Counted from the first letter of the stretch, positions 32,806 through 43,377 are shown. The stretch is DNA of 50,720 bases from Fusibacillus kribbianus (GCF_030053595.1 NZ_JASGBQ010000023.1:1-50720); one strand, 5' to 3'. Numbers and translations: made by a program. Notes: generated by a model not told the origin, from the letters alone.

Positions 32806-33648
32806 ATGGGAATTAAGACATACAATCCCTATACACCTTCCAGAAGAAATATGACCGGCTCTGATTTCTCCGAGATCACCAAGACGACTCCCGAGAAATC
32901 CTTAGTAGTTTCTCTTAATAAGAACTCCGGCCGTAACAATCAGGGTAAGATCACAGTAAGACACCGCGGAGGCGGTTCCAGAAGAAAATACAGAGTCATC
33001 GACTTCAAGAGAAGAAAGGATGGCATCCCCGCAACAGTAATTGGTATCGAGTACGATCCCAACAGAAGCGCAAACATCGCCCTCATCTGCTACGCAGACG
33101 GCGAGAAAGCATATATCCTGGCTCCCGAGGGACTGAAGGATGGCATGAAGGTTATGAGTGGTGAGCATGCCGAGGCAAAGATCGGCAACTGCCTGGAGCT
33201 CAAGGACATCCCCATCGGTACTCAGGTTCACAACATTGAGCTGTATCCCGGTGCAGGCGGACAGATGGTTCGTTCCGCAGGCGTAAGCGCACAGCTCATG
33301 GCAAAGGAAGGCAAATATGCCACTTTAAGACTTCCTTCCGGCGAAATGAGAATGGTTCCCATCATCTGCCGCGCAACCATCGGCGTTGTAGGCAACGGCG
33401 AGCATTCCCTGATCAACATCGGTAAGGCAGGACGTAAGCGTCACATGGGCATCCGTCCCACAGTTCGCGGTTCCGTTATGAACCCCAACGACCATCCTCA
33501 CGGCGGTGGTGAAGGCAAGGCTGGTATCGGTCGTCCCGGTCCCTGCACTCCTTGGGGCAAGCCTGCTCTGGGCCTTAAGACCAGAAAGAAGAATAAGCAG
33601 TCCAACAAGTTGATCGTAAGACGTCGCGATGGCAAGACCATTAAGTAA
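32806..33648 (+). CDS. rplB: 50S ribosomal protein L2
   Basis: A 280-residue L2, needed for subunit association and peptidyl transfer. It has the catalytic-core loop [13 protein letters not shown] and the basic C-terminal [26 protein letters not shown] lies 8 bases before the ATG at 32806. The in-frame ATG-less extension from 32755 lies in the 86-base gap after rplW. Confidence 0.98.
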   Translation: MGIKTYNPYTPSRRNMTGSDFSEITKTTPEKSLVVSLNKNSGRNNQGKITVRHRGGGSRRKYRVIDFKRRKDGIPATVIGIEYDPNRSANIALICYADGEKAYILAPEGLKDGMKVMSGEHAEAKIGNCLELKDIPIGTQVHNIELYPGAGGQMVRSAGVSAQLMAKEGKYATLRLPSGEMRMVPIICRATIGVVGNGEHSLINIGKAGRKRHMGIRPTVRGSVMNPNDHPHGGGEGKAGIGRPGPCTPWGKPALGLKTRKKNKQSNKLIVRRRDGKTIK

Positions 33649-33672
33649 TTCGGATAAGAAGGAGGTAAACCA

Positions 33673-33951
33673 ATGGCACGTTCATTGAAAAAAGGACCGT
33701 TTGCAGATGCTCATTTATTAAAGAAGGTAGATGAGATGAACGCAGCAGGACAGAAGCAGGTTATCAAGACCTGGTCCCGCCGTTCCACCATTTTCCCGCA
33801 GATGGTTGGACATACAATCGCAGTTCATGACGGCAGAAAACATGTTCCGGTATATGTTACCGAGGATATGGTAGGCCATAAGCTTGGTGAGTTCGTTGCA
33901 ACCAGAACCTACAGAGGTCACGGCAAGGACGAGAAGAAATCCAAGCGCTGA
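33673..33951 (+). CDS. rpsS: 30S ribosomal protein S19
   Basis: A 92-residue S19 of the 30S head with [10 protein letters not shown] at the start, [20 protein letters not shown] and a basic C-terminal tail. AAGGAGG precedes the ATG. It is 24 bases after rplB. Confidence 0.98.
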   Translation: MARSLKKGPFADAHLLKKVDEMNAAGQKQVIKTWSRRSTIFPQMVGHTIAVHDGRKHVPVYVTEDMVGHKLGEFVATRTYRGHGKDEKKSKR

Positions 33952-33980
33952 TCGTGAAATAGAGAAAGGAGGTTTTATCC

Positions 33981-34367
33981 ATGGCTAAGGGACATAGAAG
34001 CCAGATTAAGAGACAGAGAAACGAGAACAAAGATACCAGACCTTCAGCAAAGCTGTCTTTCGCCAGAGTATCTGTTCAGAAAGCATGCTTCGTATTAGAC
34101 GCCATCAGAGGCAAGGATGTGCAGACTGCACTTGGTATTGTCACCTACAATCCCAGATATGCTTCTACTTTAATAAAGAAATTGCTTGAGTCAGCAATCG
34201 CAAATGCTGAGAACAACAACGGTATGAACCCTGAGAAGCTTTACGTAGAAGAGTGCTACGCAAACAAGGGACCGACCATGAAGAGAATCAAACCGAGAGC
34301 ACAGGGCAGAGCTTACAGAATCGAGAAGAGAATGAGCCACATTACCGTTGTGCTTAATGAAAGATAA
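33981..34367 (+). CDS. rplV: 50S ribosomal protein L22
   Basis: A 128-residue L22 whose beta-hairpin ([18 protein letters not shown]) lines the exit tunnel at the macrolide site. AAAGGAGG lies 9 bases before the ATG. The N-terminus has a short basic extension ([16 protein letters not shown]) common in Clostridia. Confidence 0.97.
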   Translation: MAKGHRSQIKRQRNENKDTRPSAKLSFARVSVQKACFVLDAIRGKDVQTALGIVTYNPRYASTLIKKLLESAIANAENNNGMNPEKLYVEECYANKGPTMKRIKPRAQGRAYRIEKRMSHITVVLNER

Positions 34368-34377
34368 GGAGGGCAAT

Positions 34378-35028
34378 ATGGGACAGAAAGTTAATCCTCA
34401 TGGCTTAAGAGTCGGTATTATCAAAGACTGGGACTCTAAATGGTATGCGGAAGCTGATTTTGCCGACAACCTGGTAGAGGACCATAAGATCAGAGTGTTT
34501 CTGAAGAAAAAATTATACAGCGCCGGCGTTTCCAAGATCGAGATCGAGAGAGCGTCTGACCGCGTAAAGGTAATTATCTATACAGCAAAGCCCGGTATCG
34601 TGATCGGTAAGGGCGGTGCAGAGATCGAAAAGTTAAAGGCTCAGGTTCAGAAGATGACTGACAAGAAGCTTTTCATCGACATCAAGGAAGTTAAGAGACC
34701 CGACAAGGATGCACAGCTGGTAGCAGAGAGTATTGCTCTTCAGCTTGAGAACCGTATTTCCTTCCGCCGTGCCATGAAGTCCACCATGGCAAGAACCATG
34801 AAGGCCGGCGCACTGGGAATCAAGACCTGCGCTTCCGGACGTCTGGGCGGTGCTGATATGGCCCGTACCGAGTTCTACAGCGACGGTACCATCCCGCTGC
34901 AGACCCTGAGAGCAGACATCGATTATGGTTTCGCCGAAGCAGATACCACCTACGGCAAGGTTGGCGTAAAGGTTTGGATTTACAAAGGCGAAGTTCTTCC
35001 AGCTAAGAAGGAAGGGGGAGCTAAATAA
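34378..35028 (+). CDS. rpsC: 30S ribosomal protein S3
   Basis: A 216-residue S3 at the mRNA entry site. It starts [20 protein letters not shown], has the KH-domain motif [13 protein letters not shown] and a C-terminal [29 protein letters not shown] precedes the ATG at 34378; the in-frame extension into rplV is not used. It overlaps the rplP start by one base. Confidence 0.98.
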   Translation: MGQKVNPHGLRVGIIKDWDSKWYAEADFADNLVEDHKIRVFLKKKLYSAGVSKIEIERASDRVKVIIYTAKPGIVIGKGGAEIEKLKAQVQKMTDKKLFIDIKEVKRPDKDAQLVAESIALQLENRISFRRAMKSTMARTMKAGALGIKTCASGRLGGADMARTEFYSDGTIPLQTLRADIDYGFAEADTTYGKVGVKVWIYKGEVLPAKKEGGAK

Positions 35029-35465
35029 TGTTAATGCCTAAGAGAGTTAAACGTCGTAAGCAGTTCCGCGGAACCATGGCAGGAAAAGCCATGAGAGGCA
35101 ACAAGATCACCAATGGTGAGTTTGGTCTTGTAGCTGTTGAGCCCGCATGGATCAAATCCAATCAGATCGAGGCTGCCCGTGTTGCCATGACCAGATACAT
35201 CAAGCGTGGCGGTAAAGTTTGGATCAAGATTTTCCCCGATAAGCCCGTAACTACGAAACCGGCTGAAACCCGTATGGGTTCTGGTAAAGGCTCACTGGAG
35301 TACTGGGTTGCAGTTGTAAAACCCGGCCGTGTGATGTTTGAAATTGCAGGTGTAGCCGAGGAGACAGCCAGAGAAGCATTACGTCTTGCTATGCACAAGC
35401 TGCCAGTAAAATGTAAGATCGTTTCTCGCGCAGATTTAGAAGGCGGTGATAACAGTGAAAATTAA
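35028..35465 (+). CDS. rplP: 50S ribosomal protein L16
   Basis: A 145-residue L16 close to the A-site tRNA elbow. The start [15 protein letters not shown] and the [20 protein letters not shown] block are diagnostic. It overlaps rpsC by one base (TAATG) and the following rpmC by 11 bases, so coupling is tight. Confidence 0.98.
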   Translation: MLMPKRVKRRKQFRGTMAGKAMRGNKITNGEFGLVAVEPAWIKSNQIEAARVAMTRYIKRGGKVWIKIFPDKPVTTKPAETRMGSGKGSLEYWVAVVKPGRVMFEIAGVAEETAREALRLAMHKLPVKCKIVSRADLEGGDNSEN

Positions 35466-35658
35466 TAAGTATGTAGAAGATTTAAGGACAAAGTCCGCTG
35501 CAGAATTAAATGAAGAATTAGTAGCTGCTAAGAAGGAACTTTTCAACCTGAGATTTCAGAACGCAACCAACCAGCTGGATAACACAAGCAGAATCAAAGA
35601 GGTTCGCAAGAACATCGCCAGGATTCAGACCGTGATTACCGCAAAGGCTGCTGAGTAG
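35455..35658 (+). CDS. rpmC: 50S ribosomal protein L29
   Basis: A 67-residue L29 made of two helices next to the exit tunnel: [18 protein letters not shown], then ELFNLRFQ and the C-terminal [11 protein letters not shown]. The GTG at 35455 is preferred, 8 bases from AGGCGG; an in-frame GTG at 35446 overlaps that site. It overlaps the end of rplP by 11 bases. Confidence 0.96.
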   Translation: MKINKYVEDLRTKSAAELNEELVAAKKELFNLRFQNATNQLDNTSRIKEVRKNIARIQTVITAKAAE

Positions 35659-35687
35659 TCATACGCGCTATGAAAGGAGAAAAATCC

Positions 35688-35942
35688 GTGGAAAGAAATT
35701 TGAGAAAGACCCGTACCGGTAAGGTTGTAAGCGACAAGATGGAAAAGACTATCGTAGTTGCAATTGAGGACCATGTAAAACATCCTTTATACGGTAAAAT
35801 CGTAAAGAGAACCTACAAGCTGAAGGCACATGATGAGAACAATGAGTGCGCAATCGGCGATACTGTTAAAGTAATGGAAACGAGACCTTTGTCCAAGGAT
35901 AAGAGATGGAGACTTGTCGAGATCATCGAAAAGGCGAAATAA
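35688..35942 (+). CDS. rpsQ: 30S ribosomal protein S17
   Basis: An 84-residue S17 with the OB fold: [19 protein letters not shown] and [15 protein letters not shown]. The start is a GTG at 35688, 8 bases after AAAGGAG; the in-frame ATG at 35670 lies before that site. Confidence 0.97.
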   Translation: MERNLRKTRTGKVVSDKMEKTIVVAIEDHVKHPLYGKIVKRTYKLKAHDENNECAIGDTVKVMETRPLSKDKRWRLVEIIEKAK

Positions 35943-35972
35943 GCTTTTCATCCGACTGAAAGGAGAATTAAC

Positions 35973-36341
35973 ATGATTCAGCAGGAAACAAGACTGAAGG
36001 TGGCTGACAATACCGGCGCCAAAGAGCTCCTTTGCATCCGTGTAATGGGCGGTTCCACCAGAAGATATGCAAGTATTGGCGATGTAATCGTTGCTTCGGT
36101 TAAAGATGCAACACCTGGCGGTGTTGTAAAGAAGGGTGATGTCGTGAAGGCCGTAGTTGTACGTACCGTAAACAGCACCCGCCGTAAGGACGGTTCCTAT
36201 ATCCGTTTCGACGAAAATGCTGCTGTCATCATCAGAGATGACAAGACCCCCAGAGGAACCCGTATTTTTGGGCCTGTGGCAAGAGAGCTCCGTGAGAAGC
36301 AGTTTATGAAGATTGTTTCCCTGGCTCCCGAAGTATTATAA
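35973..36341 (+). CDS. rplN: 50S ribosomal protein L14
   Basis: A 122-residue L14, exactly the usual length, at the subunit interface. It has [35 protein letters not shown] and the closing [16 protein letters not shown] lies before the ATG. It starts 30 bases after rpsQ. Confidence 0.98.
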   Translation: MIQQETRLKVADNTGAKELLCIRVMGGSTRRYASIGDVIVASVKDATPGGVVKKGDVVKAVVVRTVNSTRRKDGSYIRFDENAAVIIRDDKTPRGTRIFGPVARELREKQFMKIVSLAPEVL

Positions 36342-36355
36342 GGAGGGGCGAAAAA

Positions 36356-36667
36356 ATGGCAACTATGAAGATTAAGAAAGGCGATATGGTCAAAGTTATC
36401 GCCGGCAAGGATAAGGATAAGGAAGGCAAGGTTATCAAGGTTGACCATGTGAATGGCCGCGTGATCGTTGAGGGCGTGAATATGCTGACAAAGCATACAA
36501 AGCCCAGCGCTCAGAATCAGCAGGGCGGTATCGTTAACATGGAAGGTGCCATTGACGCTTCCAACGTTATGTATCTTCACAATGGCAAGGTAACCAGAAT
36601 CGGTTTTACCGAGAAGGACGGAAAGAAGGTCCGTGTTGCCAAGTCTACCGGTGAAGTAATCGACTAA
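36356..36667 (+). CDS. rplX: 50S ribosomal protein L24
   Basis: A 103-residue L24 with the KOW motif [20 protein letters not shown] and [18 protein letters not shown]. It initiates 50S assembly. AAGGAGGGG lies 7-8 bases before the ATG. Confidence 0.98.
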   Translation: MATMKIKKGDMVKVIAGKDKDKEGKVIKVDHVNGRVIVEGVNMLTKHTKPSAQNQQGGIVNMEGAIDASNVMYLHNGKVTRIGFTEKDGKKVRVAKSTGEVID

Positions 36668-36687
36668 TCAGAAAGGAGGTCAGGAAA

Positions 36688-37227
36688 GTGAGTAGATTAA
36701 AGGAGTTATACAATAGCGAGATCAAAGACGCTATGGTGAAGAAATTCGGCTACAAGAACGTAATGGAAATTCCGAAGCTCGAGAAGGTTGTCATCAACAT
36801 GGGCGTTGGCGAAGCCAAGGAAAATGCCAAGATTCTTGATACAGCTGTTAAGGATATGGAGACCATCACCGGACAGAAGGCTGTTCTTACAAAGGCCAAG
36901 AAGTCTGTTGCAAACTTCAAGATCAGAGAGGGGATGGCCATCGGCTGCAAGGTTACTCTTCGCGGCGAGAAGATGTATGAGTTCGTTGACCGTCTTGTAA
37001 ACCTGGCACTGCCCCGTGTACGTGACTTCCGCGGTGTGAACCCCAATGCGTTCGACGGCAGAGGAAACTATGCGCTCGGTATCAAGGAGCAGCTGATTTT
37101 CCCTGAGATTGAATACGATAAGGTTGATAAGGTAAGAGGTATGGACATCATCTTTGTTACAACTGCAAAGACCGATGAGGAAGCCCGTGAACTTTTGAGA
37201 TTATTCAATATGCCTTTTGCGAAATAA
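36688..37227 (+). CDS. rplE: 50S ribosomal protein L5
   Basis: A 179-residue L5 that contacts 5S rRNA and P-site tRNA. It contains [16 protein letters not shown] and [20 protein letters not shown]. The start is GTG, preceded by AAAGGAGG. Confidence 0.98.
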   Translation: MSRLKELYNSEIKDAMVKKFGYKNVMEIPKLEKVVINMGVGEAKENAKILDTAVKDMETITGQKAVLTKAKKSVANFKIREGMAIGCKVTLRGEKMYEFVDRLVNLALPRVRDFRGVNPNAFDGRGNYALGIKEQLIFPEIEYDKVDKVRGMDIIFVTTAKTDEEARELLRLFNMPFAK

Positions 37228-37243
37228 TTAGGAGGAAAATCAA

Positions 37244-37429
37244 ATGGCAAAGACTTCAATGAAGATTAAACAGCAGAGACCGGCCAAGTTCTCCACCAGA
37301 GAATACAGCCGCTGCAGAATCTGCGGACGTCCCCATGCGTACCTGAGAAAATACGGAATTTGCAGAATTTGCTTCCGTGAATTAGCATATAAAGGACAGA
37401 TTCCCGGAGTTAAGAAAGCCAGCTGGTAG
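37244..37429 (+). CDS. rpsZ: 30S ribosomal protein S14, zinc-binding type Z
   Basis: A 61-residue short S14 with two zinc-binding pairs (CRIC and CRIC in [13 protein letters not shown] and [12 protein letters not shown]) and the end GVKKASW. This C+ form is typical of Gram-positive bacteria; the operon has no longer zinc-free copy. Its stop codon abuts the first copy of the 152-bp repeat. Confidence 0.98.
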   Translation: MAKTSMKIKQQRPAKFSTREYSRCRICGRPHAYLRKYGICRICFRELAYKGQIPGVKKASW

Positions 37430-37580
37430 GCCGAAAGCAACTTAGCGAAAACGAGCCGGAGGCGAAGTTTGAGCTTAGTGCGAGGCCGTTCGCGACCCTT
37501 AGCGAGCACAAGTCGTCAGGCGCAGTGCGAGGTTAGTGGAGCGAACATACCCGAAAGCAACTTAGCGAAAACGAGCCGGA
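37429..37580. repeat. 152-bp intergenic repeat, copy 1 (rpsZ-rpsH)
   Basis: It begins right at the rpsZ stop codon with GGCCGAAAGCAACTTAGCG. It matches 38051-38202 at 150 of 152 positions. A 50-base inner unit starting CCGAAAGCAACTTAGCG (37431-37480) recurs at 37551-37600, 120 bases later. The gap of 220 bases before rpsH is otherwise occupied only by the rpsH binding site. Confidence 0.9.
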
Positions 37581-37649
37581 GGCGAAGTTTGAGCTTAGTG
37601 GCGACAACTCCAAATCACTGATGCAAATAACAATAAGGAGGCAAAAAAA

Positions 37650-38051
37650 ATGACTATGAGCGATCCCATTGCAGATATGCTTACAAGAATCCGTAATGCA
37701 AATACTGCAAAACATGATACAGTAGATATTCCTGCATCAAAGATGAAACTGGCGATTGCCGATATTCTGGTTGACGAAGGTTACATTGCAAAGTATGACC
37801 TGTTAGAGGACGGTGCTTTCAAGACCATCCGTGTTACCCTGAAATACGGCAAGGACAAGAATGAAAAGATCATTACCGGATTAAAGAGAATCTCCAAGCC
37901 CGGTCTGCGTGTATACGCCGGCAAAGAGGATCTTCCCAAGGTTCTCGGCGGACTCGGAATTGCGATCATCTCCACAAACCAGGGTGTTATGACCGACAAG
38001 AAGGCCAGAGAGATGAACGTAGGCGGCGAAGTTTTAGCATTCGTTTGGTAG
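37650..38051 (+). CDS. rpsH: 30S ribosomal protein S8
   Basis: A 133-residue S8, a key assembly protein and in other bacteria the repressor of the spc genes. It has [19 protein letters not shown], the internal [19 protein letters not shown] and the end [16 protein letters not shown] precedes the ATG at 37650, with an in-frame ATG two codons later. It is flanked on both sides by copies of the 152-bp repeat. Confidence 0.98.
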   Translation: MTMSDPIADMLTRIRNANTAKHDTVDIPASKMKLAIADILVDEGYIAKYDLLEDGAFKTIRVTLKYGKDKNEKIITGLKRISKPGLRVYAGKEDLPKVLGGLGIAIISTNQGVMTDKKAREMNVGGEVLAFVW

Positions 38052-38202
38052 GCCGAAAGCAACTTAGCGAAAACGAGCCGGAGGCGAAGTTTGAGCTTAG
38101 TGCGAGGCCGTTCGCGACCCTTAGCGAGCACAAGCCGTCAGGCGAAGTGCGAGGTTAGTGGAGCGAACATACCCGAAAGCAACTTAGCGAAAACGAGCCG
38201 GA
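38051..38202. repeat. 152-bp intergenic repeat, copy 2 (rpsH-rplF)
   Basis: It begins at the last base of the rpsH stop codon and differs from copy 1 at only two positions. Here the second inner unit is cut short at GAGCCGGA, after which the sequences diverge. The same inner motif repeats (CTTAGCGA, GGAGCGAAC) are present. Confidence 0.9.
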
Positions 38203-38217
38203 ATTACGCTTATTCAT

Positions 38218-38387
38218 GTTAATAGTGAAGAGTGAACAGTCACCTTAGACTGTCCGCTCGCGCGATTAACAGTATGTAACCGTTCAGAGTGCTCATCCGA
38301 AAATGAAAAATCATCCGCCTGCAGATGGATCTGCGCGTCTGTTTTTCATTTTCCGGCTGCTCAGGACTGTTAAACAAAACTATTAAC
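38218..38387. repeat. 170-bp palindromic element with terminal inverted repeats
   Basis: Ends pair in two blocks: GTTAATAGT (38218) with ACTATTAAC (38379), and AACAGTC (38235) with GACTGTT (38365). Inside, AAAATGAAAAA pairs with TTTTTCATTTT (38300-38352) and GCAGAT with ATCTGC (38321-38334). It has no coding capacity. It resembles a MITE or a large RNA hairpin between rpsH and rplF. Confidence 0.6.
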
Positions 38388-38409
38388 TATTATTTAAGGA
38401 GGTACGGGC

Positions 38410-38952
38410 ATGTCACGTATAGGTAGAATGCCAATCGCGGTACCGGCTGGTGTAACAGTCGATATTGCAGAAAATAACAAGGTATCAGTTAAAGGCCCCA
38501 AGGGAACTCTGGAGAGAGTGCTTCCCGCTGAAATGGATATTAAGCTGGAAGATGGCCATATCGTTGTAACAAGACCCAACGATTTAAAGAAAATGAAATC
38601 CTTACATGGTTTGACCAGAAGCCTGCTTGCCAACATTGTACACGGTGTTACGGAAGGATACCAGAAGGTACTGGAAGTAAACGGTGTTGGTTACAGAGCT
38701 CAGAAGCAGGGCAAGAAGCTGATTCTTTCCCTGGGTTACTCCCATCCGGTTGAAATGGAAGATCCCGATGGTCTGGAGTCCGTAGTGGAAGGCCAGAACA
38801 AAATCATCGTAAAGGGTATCGACAAAGAGAAAGTCGGCCAGTTTGCTGCCGAGATCAGAGACAAGAGACGTCCTGAGCCTTATAAGGGCAAGGGCATCAA
38901 GTATGCTGATGAGGTAATCAGACGTAAGGTTGGAAAGACCGGTAAGAAATAA
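38410..38952 (+). CDS. rplF: 50S ribosomal protein L6
   Basis: A 180-residue L6 with two similar domains: [18 protein letters not shown] at the start, and the closing [34 protein letters not shown] precedes the ATG. The 207 bases before it consist of the end of the second repeat copy and the 170-bp palindromic element. Confidence 0.98.
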   Translation: MSRIGRMPIAVPAGVTVDIAENNKVSVKGPKGTLERVLPAEMDIKLEDGHIVVTRPNDLKKMKSLHGLTRSLLANIVHGVTEGYQKVLEVNGVGYRAQKQGKKLILSLGYSHPVEMEDPDGLESVVEGQNKIIVKGIDKEKVGQFAAEIRDKRRPEPYKGKGIKYADEVIRRKVGKTGKK

Positions 38953-38973
38953 TAAATAGGAGGAGTGACAAGA

Positions 38974-39342
38974 ATGATTAGCAAGGAATCAAGAACGGAA
39001 ATCCGTCGTAATAAACATAGAAAAATCCGCAATCGTTTCAGCGGCACCGCTGAGAGACCGCGTCTTTGTGTGTTTAGAAGCAATAATCATATGTACGCTC
39101 AGATCATCGACGATACGGTTGGCAACACGCTGGTATCCGCATCCACTCTGCAGAAGGATGTAAAGGCTGAGCTTAGCAAGACGAACAATGTGGAAGCTGC
39201 TGCTCATCTGGGAACAGTAATCGCAAAGAAGGCTCTGGAAAAGGGAATTACCACTGTTGTTTTCGACAGAGGCGGTTTCATCTATCAGGGCAAGATCAAA
39301 GCGTTAGCAGATGCGGCTCGTGAAGCTGGTCTGGAATTCTAA
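38974..39342 (+). CDS. rplR: 50S ribosomal protein L18
   Basis: A 122-residue L18, a 5S rRNA-binding protein. It contains [19 protein letters not shown] and [26 protein letters not shown] favours the ATG at 38974 over an in-frame GTG at 38965. Confidence 0.98.
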   Translation: MISKESRTEIRRNKHRKIRNRFSGTAERPRLCVFRSNNHMYAQIIDDTVGNTLVSASTLQKDVKAELSKTNNVEAAAHLGTVIAKKALEKGITTVVFDRGGFIYQGKIKALADAAREAGLEF

Positions 39343-39358
39343 TTGAGGAGGAGAACAC

Positions 39359-39868
39359 ATGAAACGTACAATTATTGACGCCAGCCAGTTAGAGCTCAGC
39401 GATAAGGTAGTTGCGATTAAGCGTGTATCCAAAACCGTTAAAGGCGGACGTACAATGCGCTTTTCCGCACTGGTAGTTGTCGGAGACGGCAACGGACATG
39501 TGGGAGCCGGCATGGGCAAGGCTGCAGAAATTCCTGAGGCAATCCGCAAGGGTAAAGAAGATGCCATCAAGAACATGATCGAGATTCCCGTTGACGAAAA
39601 TAAGAGCATTCCCCATGACTTCATCGGCAAGTTCGGCAGCGCATGTGTGCTTCTGAAGAGAGCTCCTGAAGGTACCGGTGTTATCGCCGGCGGTCCTGCA
39701 CGTAACGTGCTGGAGATGGCAGGAATCAAGAATATCAGGACCAAGTCCCTGGGCTCCAACAACAAGCAGAACGTTGTTCTTGCTACCCTTGAGGGCCTCA
39801 AGAGCCTTAAGACTCCTGAAGAAGTTGCCAAGAACCGCGGCAAGGCTGTGGAAGAGCTGATTGGCTAA
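39359..39868 (+). CDS. rpsE: 30S ribosomal protein S5
   Basis: A 169-residue S5 involved in decoding fidelity and mRNA unwinding. It has [20 protein letters not shown], then [17 protein letters not shown] and [17 protein letters not shown] precedes the ATG. Confidence 0.98.
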   Translation: MKRTIIDASQLELSDKVVAIKRVSKTVKGGRTMRFSALVVVGDGNGHVGAGMGKAAEIPEAIRKGKEDAIKNMIEIPVDENKSIPHDFIGKFGSACVLLKRAPEGTGVIAGGPARNVLEMAGIKNIRTKSLGSNNKQNVVLATLEGLKSLKTPEEVAKNRGKAVEELIG

Positions 39869-39882
39869 AGGAGGAAACGAAA

Positions 39883-40065
39883 ATGGCAGAGAAATTAAAA
39901 GTTACGCTGGTAAAATCTCCCATCGGTGCTGTTCCGAAGCACAGAAAAACTGTGGAAGCCCTTGGCCTTACCAAGCTTCAGAAAACAGTTGAGCTTCCTG
40001 ACAATGAAGCTGTCAGAGGTATGATCTGGCAGGTTAAGCACTTGGTGAAAGTAGAAGAAGTCTAA
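39883..40065 (+). CDS. rpmD: 50S ribosomal protein L30
   Basis: A 60-residue L30 ([35 protein letters not shown]). AAGGAGG precedes the ATG. It starts 14 bases after rpsE. Confidence 0.97.
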   Translation: MAEKLKVTLVKSPIGAVPKHRKTVEALGLTKLQKTVELPDNEAVRGMIWQVKHLVKVEEV

Positions 40066-40085
40066 CGAGAAGGAGGTGCAACAAG

Positions 40086-40526
40086 ATGGAATTATCAAAC
40101 TTAAGACCCGCTGAGGGCTCCAAGCACAGCGATGCGTTCCGCAGAGGCCGTGGACACGGTTCAGGAAACGGAAAGACTGCAGGTAAGGGACACAAGGGCC
40201 AGAAGGCTCGTTCCGGCGCTCCCAGACCCGGTTTTGAAGGCGGTCAGATGCCTTTATACAGAAGACTTCCTAAGAGAGGCTTCACAAACAGAAATTCCAA
40301 GGTGATCGTAGGCATTAACGTAGATGCTCTTGAGAGATTCGATAATGATACCGTAGTTACCGTTGAGACTCTCATCGAAAGCGGTATCGTAAAGAACCCC
40401 AGAGATGGCGTTAAGATCCTCGGAAATGGTGAGTTAACCAAAAAGCTTACGGTTAAGGTGAACGCATTCAGTGAGGGTGCAAAAGCAAAAATTGAAGCTG
40501 CTGGTGGAAGTGCAGAGGTGATCTAA
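40086..40526 (+). CDS. rplO: 50S ribosomal protein L15
   Basis: A 146-residue L15, a late assembly protein, with the basic N-terminal loop [20 protein letters not shown] and [25 protein letters not shown] precedes the ATG. Its stop lies one base before the secY start. Confidence 0.98.
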   Translation: MELSNLRPAEGSKHSDAFRRGRGHGSGNGKTAGKGHKGQKARSGAPRPGFEGGQMPLYRRLPKRGFTNRNSKVIVGINVDALERFDNDTVVTVETLIESGIVKNPRDGVKILGNGELTKKLTVKVNAFSEGAKAKIEAAGGSAEVI

Positions 40527-40527
40527 T

Positions 40528-41844
40528 ATGTGGAAAACACTCCAGAATGCGTTTAAAATTAAAGAAGTGAGAAAGAAAATCCTGTTCACATTCTTCATTT
40601 TAATTGTAGTGAGAATTGGTGCTCATATACCGATTCCGGGTGTTAACACGGCGTATTTTGCCGACTGGTTTGCAAGTCAGTCCGGCACAGCGTTCAATTT
40701 CTTCAACGCTATGACCGGCGGCTCCTTTACGAAGCTCTCTGTATTTGCATTGAGCATTACCCCTTACATCACATCCTCCATTATCATGCAGCTTCTGACC
40801 ATTGCAATTCCGAAGCTGGAAGAGATGCATAAGGAAGGTGAAGAGGGGAGAAAGTTCATTGCCAAGCTCACCAGATACGTGACGGTCGGCCTGGCTCTGA
40901 TCGAATCCACAGCTATGACCATTGGCTTCGGCAACTCCGGTATGCTGATCAACTTCACATGGTACAATGCCATCGTGGTGATCATGACCATGACTGCCGG
41001 CAGTGCAGTGCTTATGTGGCTGGGGGAGAGAATTACCGAAAAGGGTGTTGGAAACGGTATTTCCATTATCCTGCTTATCAATATCCTGTCCGGACTGCCC
41101 GATGACTTTATGTCTCTTTACGAGCGGTTCATGGCAGGGACCTCTGTAGCAAAGGCTGCTCTTTCTGCAGTCATCATCCTGGCAGTGATTCTGGCAATGA
41201 TCGCATTTGTCGTATTGCTTCAGGGCGGTGAGAGAAGGATCCCCGTACAGTATGCAAAGAAGATGCAGGGAAGAAGATATGTTGGCGGACAGTCCAGCAA
41301 CATTCCCCTGAAGGTGAACACCGCCGGTGTGATCCCGGTCATCTTCGCATCCTCACTGATGTCCTTCCCGGTAGTGATCGCACAGTTCTTCAGCGTGGAT
41401 TATTCCACAGTGGGAGGCCGGATCCTTCTGGCTCTTTCCTCCTCCAACTGGTGCAAACCGTCCGATCCTATTTTGAGCATTGGTCTTCTGATCTATATCG
41501 GTCTGATCGTAGCCTTTGCATATTTCTACACCTCAATCACCTTTAACCCGATTGAGATTGCGGACAACATGAAGAAGCAGGGCGGCTTTATCCCCGGTAT
41601 CCGTCCGGGACGTCCTACCTCGGATTACCTGAACAGAATTCTCAATTATATTGTGTTTATCGGCGCTGTCGGTCTCACGATTGTGGCTGTTATCCCGATT
41701 CTGTTCTCCGGTATCTTCAACATCGGCCAGCTCTCCTTCGGAGGCACCTCCATCATCATTATCGTAGGTGTTATCCTTGAGACGCTGAAGCAGATCGAAT
41801 CCCAGATGCTGGTACGGTATTACAAGGGCTTCTTAAACGACTAA
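40528..41844 (+). CDS. secY: Protein translocase subunit SecY
   Basis: A 438-residue SecY, the ten-helix pore of the Sec translocon. It has [16 protein letters not shown] in the first helix and plug area, [34 protein letters not shown] in a cytosolic loop and [17 protein letters not shown] near the ribosome-binding loop. It starts one base after rplO, so it is translationally coupled. Confidence 0.98.
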   Translation: MWKTLQNAFKIKEVRKKILFTFFILIVVRIGAHIPIPGVNTAYFADWFASQSGTAFNFFNAMTGGSFTKLSVFALSITPYITSSIIMQLLTIAIPKLEEMHKEGEEGRKFIAKLTRYVTVGLALIESTAMTIGFGNSGMLINFTWYNAIVVIMTMTAGSAVLMWLGERITEKGVGNGISIILLINILSGLPDDFMSLYERFMAGTSVAKAALSAVIILAVILAMIAFVVLLQGGERRIPVQYAKKMQGRRYVGGQSSNIPLKVNTAGVIPVIFASSLMSFPVVIAQFFSVDYSTVGGRILLALSSSNWCKPSDPILSIGLLIYIGLIVAFAYFYTSITFNPIEIADNMKKQGGFIPGIRPGRPTSDYLNRILNYIVFIGAVGLTIVAVIPILFSGIFNIGQLSFGGTSIIIIVGVILETLKQIESQMLVRYYKGFLND

Positions 41845-41865
41845 ATTCGATTCAAATAAACGGTT

Positions 41866-41897
41866 CCGGCAGGGGAAACGAAGGTTTCCTGTGCCGG
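41866..41897 (+). promoter_or_regulatory. Hairpin between secY and adk
   Basis: CCGGCA pairs with TGCCGG and GGAAAC with GTTTCC around a 2-base mismatch. No T run follows. It may be an RNA processing or attenuation site. Confidence 0.4.
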
Positions 41898-41968
41898 TCA
41901 ACCTGACTTTACTCGTTGTTTTCGTATCCGGGGGTCAGGCCTCCCGGAAATCAACCGGAGGATGGATT

Positions 41969-42613
41969 ATGAGACTGATTATGTTAGGGGCACCTGGGGC
42001 AGGAAAAGGAACCCAGGCAAAGAAAATCGCCGACAGGTATCAGATTCCCCACATTTCCACAGGTGATATCTTCCGCGCCAACATTAAGAACGGCACGGAG
42101 CTTGGAAAAAAGGCGAAGGCTTATATGGATCAGGGTGCTCTGGTTCCCGACGAGCTGGTAGTCGACCTGGTGGCTGACAGGGTAAAGCAGCCGGATTGTG
42201 AGAAGGGCTATGTTCTGGATGGCTTCCCCAGAACCATTCCTCAGGCCGAAAGCCTGGATGCAGTGCTTCTCTCCATGGGACAGAAGATTGATTATGCGAT
42301 CAATGTAGAAGTACCCGATGAGAATATTGTAAACCGGATGTCCGGCAGAAGAGCATGTGTCGGCTGCGGAGCTACCTATCACATTGTTCACGCTCCCACC
42401 AGGAAGGAGGGCGTATGCGATGTCTGCGGTGAGGCTCTTATTCTGAGAGATGACGACAAGCCGGAGACCGTGACAAAGCGTCTTTCTGTATACCACGAGC
42501 AGACACAGCCCCTCATTGATTATTATGAGAAGCAGGGTTGCCTCAAAGAGGTAGACGGAACAATGGACATGGACGATGTCTTTGCTGACATCTGCAAGAT
42601 ATTAGGAGAATAA
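41969..42613 (+). CDS. adk: Adenylate kinase
   Basis: A 214-residue long-form adenylate kinase that interconverts ATP, ADP and AMP. The P-loop is [10 protein letters not shown] (7-16), followed by HISTGDIFR and [11 protein letters not shown]. The LID domain carries a four-Cys zinc site (CVGC and CDVC), as in Gram-positive enzymes. GGAGG lies 7 bases before the ATG at 41969. Confidence 0.98.
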   Translation: MRLIMLGAPGAGKGTQAKKIADRYQIPHISTGDIFRANIKNGTELGKKAKAYMDQGALVPDELVVDLVADRVKQPDCEKGYVLDGFPRTIPQAESLDAVLLSMGQKIDYAINVEVPDENIVNRMSGRRACVGCGATYHIVHAPTRKEGVCDVCGEALILRDDDKPETVTKRLSVYHEQTQPLIDYYEKQGCLKEVDGTMDMDDVFADICKILGE

Positions 42614-42615
42614 AA

Positions 42616-43365
42616 GTGGCAGTTACGATCAAATCAGAAAGAGAAATCGAACTGATGAGAGAGGCCGGACGACTCCTTGCCAAAACCCATCTGGAACTTG
42701 AAAAAGCGCTCCGTGCAGGTATGACGACCAAGGAGATCGACAGGATCTGTGAGGAAATTATCCGAAGCTACGGATGTACTCCTTCGTTCCTGAACTACAA
42801 CGGTTTTCCCGCATCGGTGTGCGTATCCATCAACGATGAGGTCGTTCACGGGATCCCCAGTAAAAAGCGGGTGATCCATGAGGGCGACATTGTCAGTCTG
42901 GACACCGGTCTGATCTACAAGGGCTATCAGTCAGACGCGGCCAGAACATACGGGATCGGAGAAATCAGCAGGGAAGCAGCACAGCTCATCGAGGTGACAA
43001 GGCAAAGCTTTTTTGAAGGTATTAAATTCGCAAAAGCGGGCAATCATCTCAATGACATTGGAACTGCGATCCAGAAATACTGTGAACAGTTTGGGTATGG
43101 CGTGGTCAGAGATCTGGTGGGACACGGAATCGGAACGGAAATGCATGAGTCCCCGGAAATTCCCAATTTCGATATGGGACGAAGAGGCATCAAGCTCCGC
43201 CCCGGTATGACCCTTGCAATTGAACCCATGGTCAATATGGGACGCTATGATGTGGCCTGGAGCGATGATGAATGGACAGTAGTGACCGACGATGGTTCCC
43301 TGTCGGCCCATTATGAAAACACGATCCTCATCACAGAAGGTGAGCCGGAAATCCTGTCTTTGTAG
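42616..43365 (+). CDS. map: Methionine aminopeptidase, type I
   Basis: A 249-residue enzyme that removes the initiator methionine. The metal ligands are seen in SLDTGLIYKGYQSDAARTYG (two Asp), GHGIGTEMHESPEI (His and active-site His), LAIEPMV (Glu) and HYENTILIT (Glu). The start is GTG, with TAGGAG 7 bases before it. It lies 2 bases after adk. Confidence 0.97.
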   Translation: MAVTIKSEREIELMREAGRLLAKTHLELEKALRAGMTTKEIDRICEEIIRSYGCTPSFLNYNGFPASVCVSINDEVVHGIPSKKRVIHEGDIVSLDTGLIYKGYQSDAARTYGIGEISREAAQLIEVTRQSFFEGIKFAKAGNHLNDIGTAIQKYCEQFGYGVVRDLVGHGIGTEMHESPEIPNFDMGRRGIKLRPGMTLAIEPMVNMGRYDVAWSDDEWTVVTDDGSLSAHYENTILITEGEPEILSL

Positions 43366-43377
43366 GCGGTGCCGGAT

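Noticed and set aside
37429-38202. CRISPR array or coding repeats in the rpsZ-rplF region
   Set aside because: There are only two long copies with a gene between them. The minus-strand peptide shared by both copies is Arg/Leu-rich with no binding site or conserved context.
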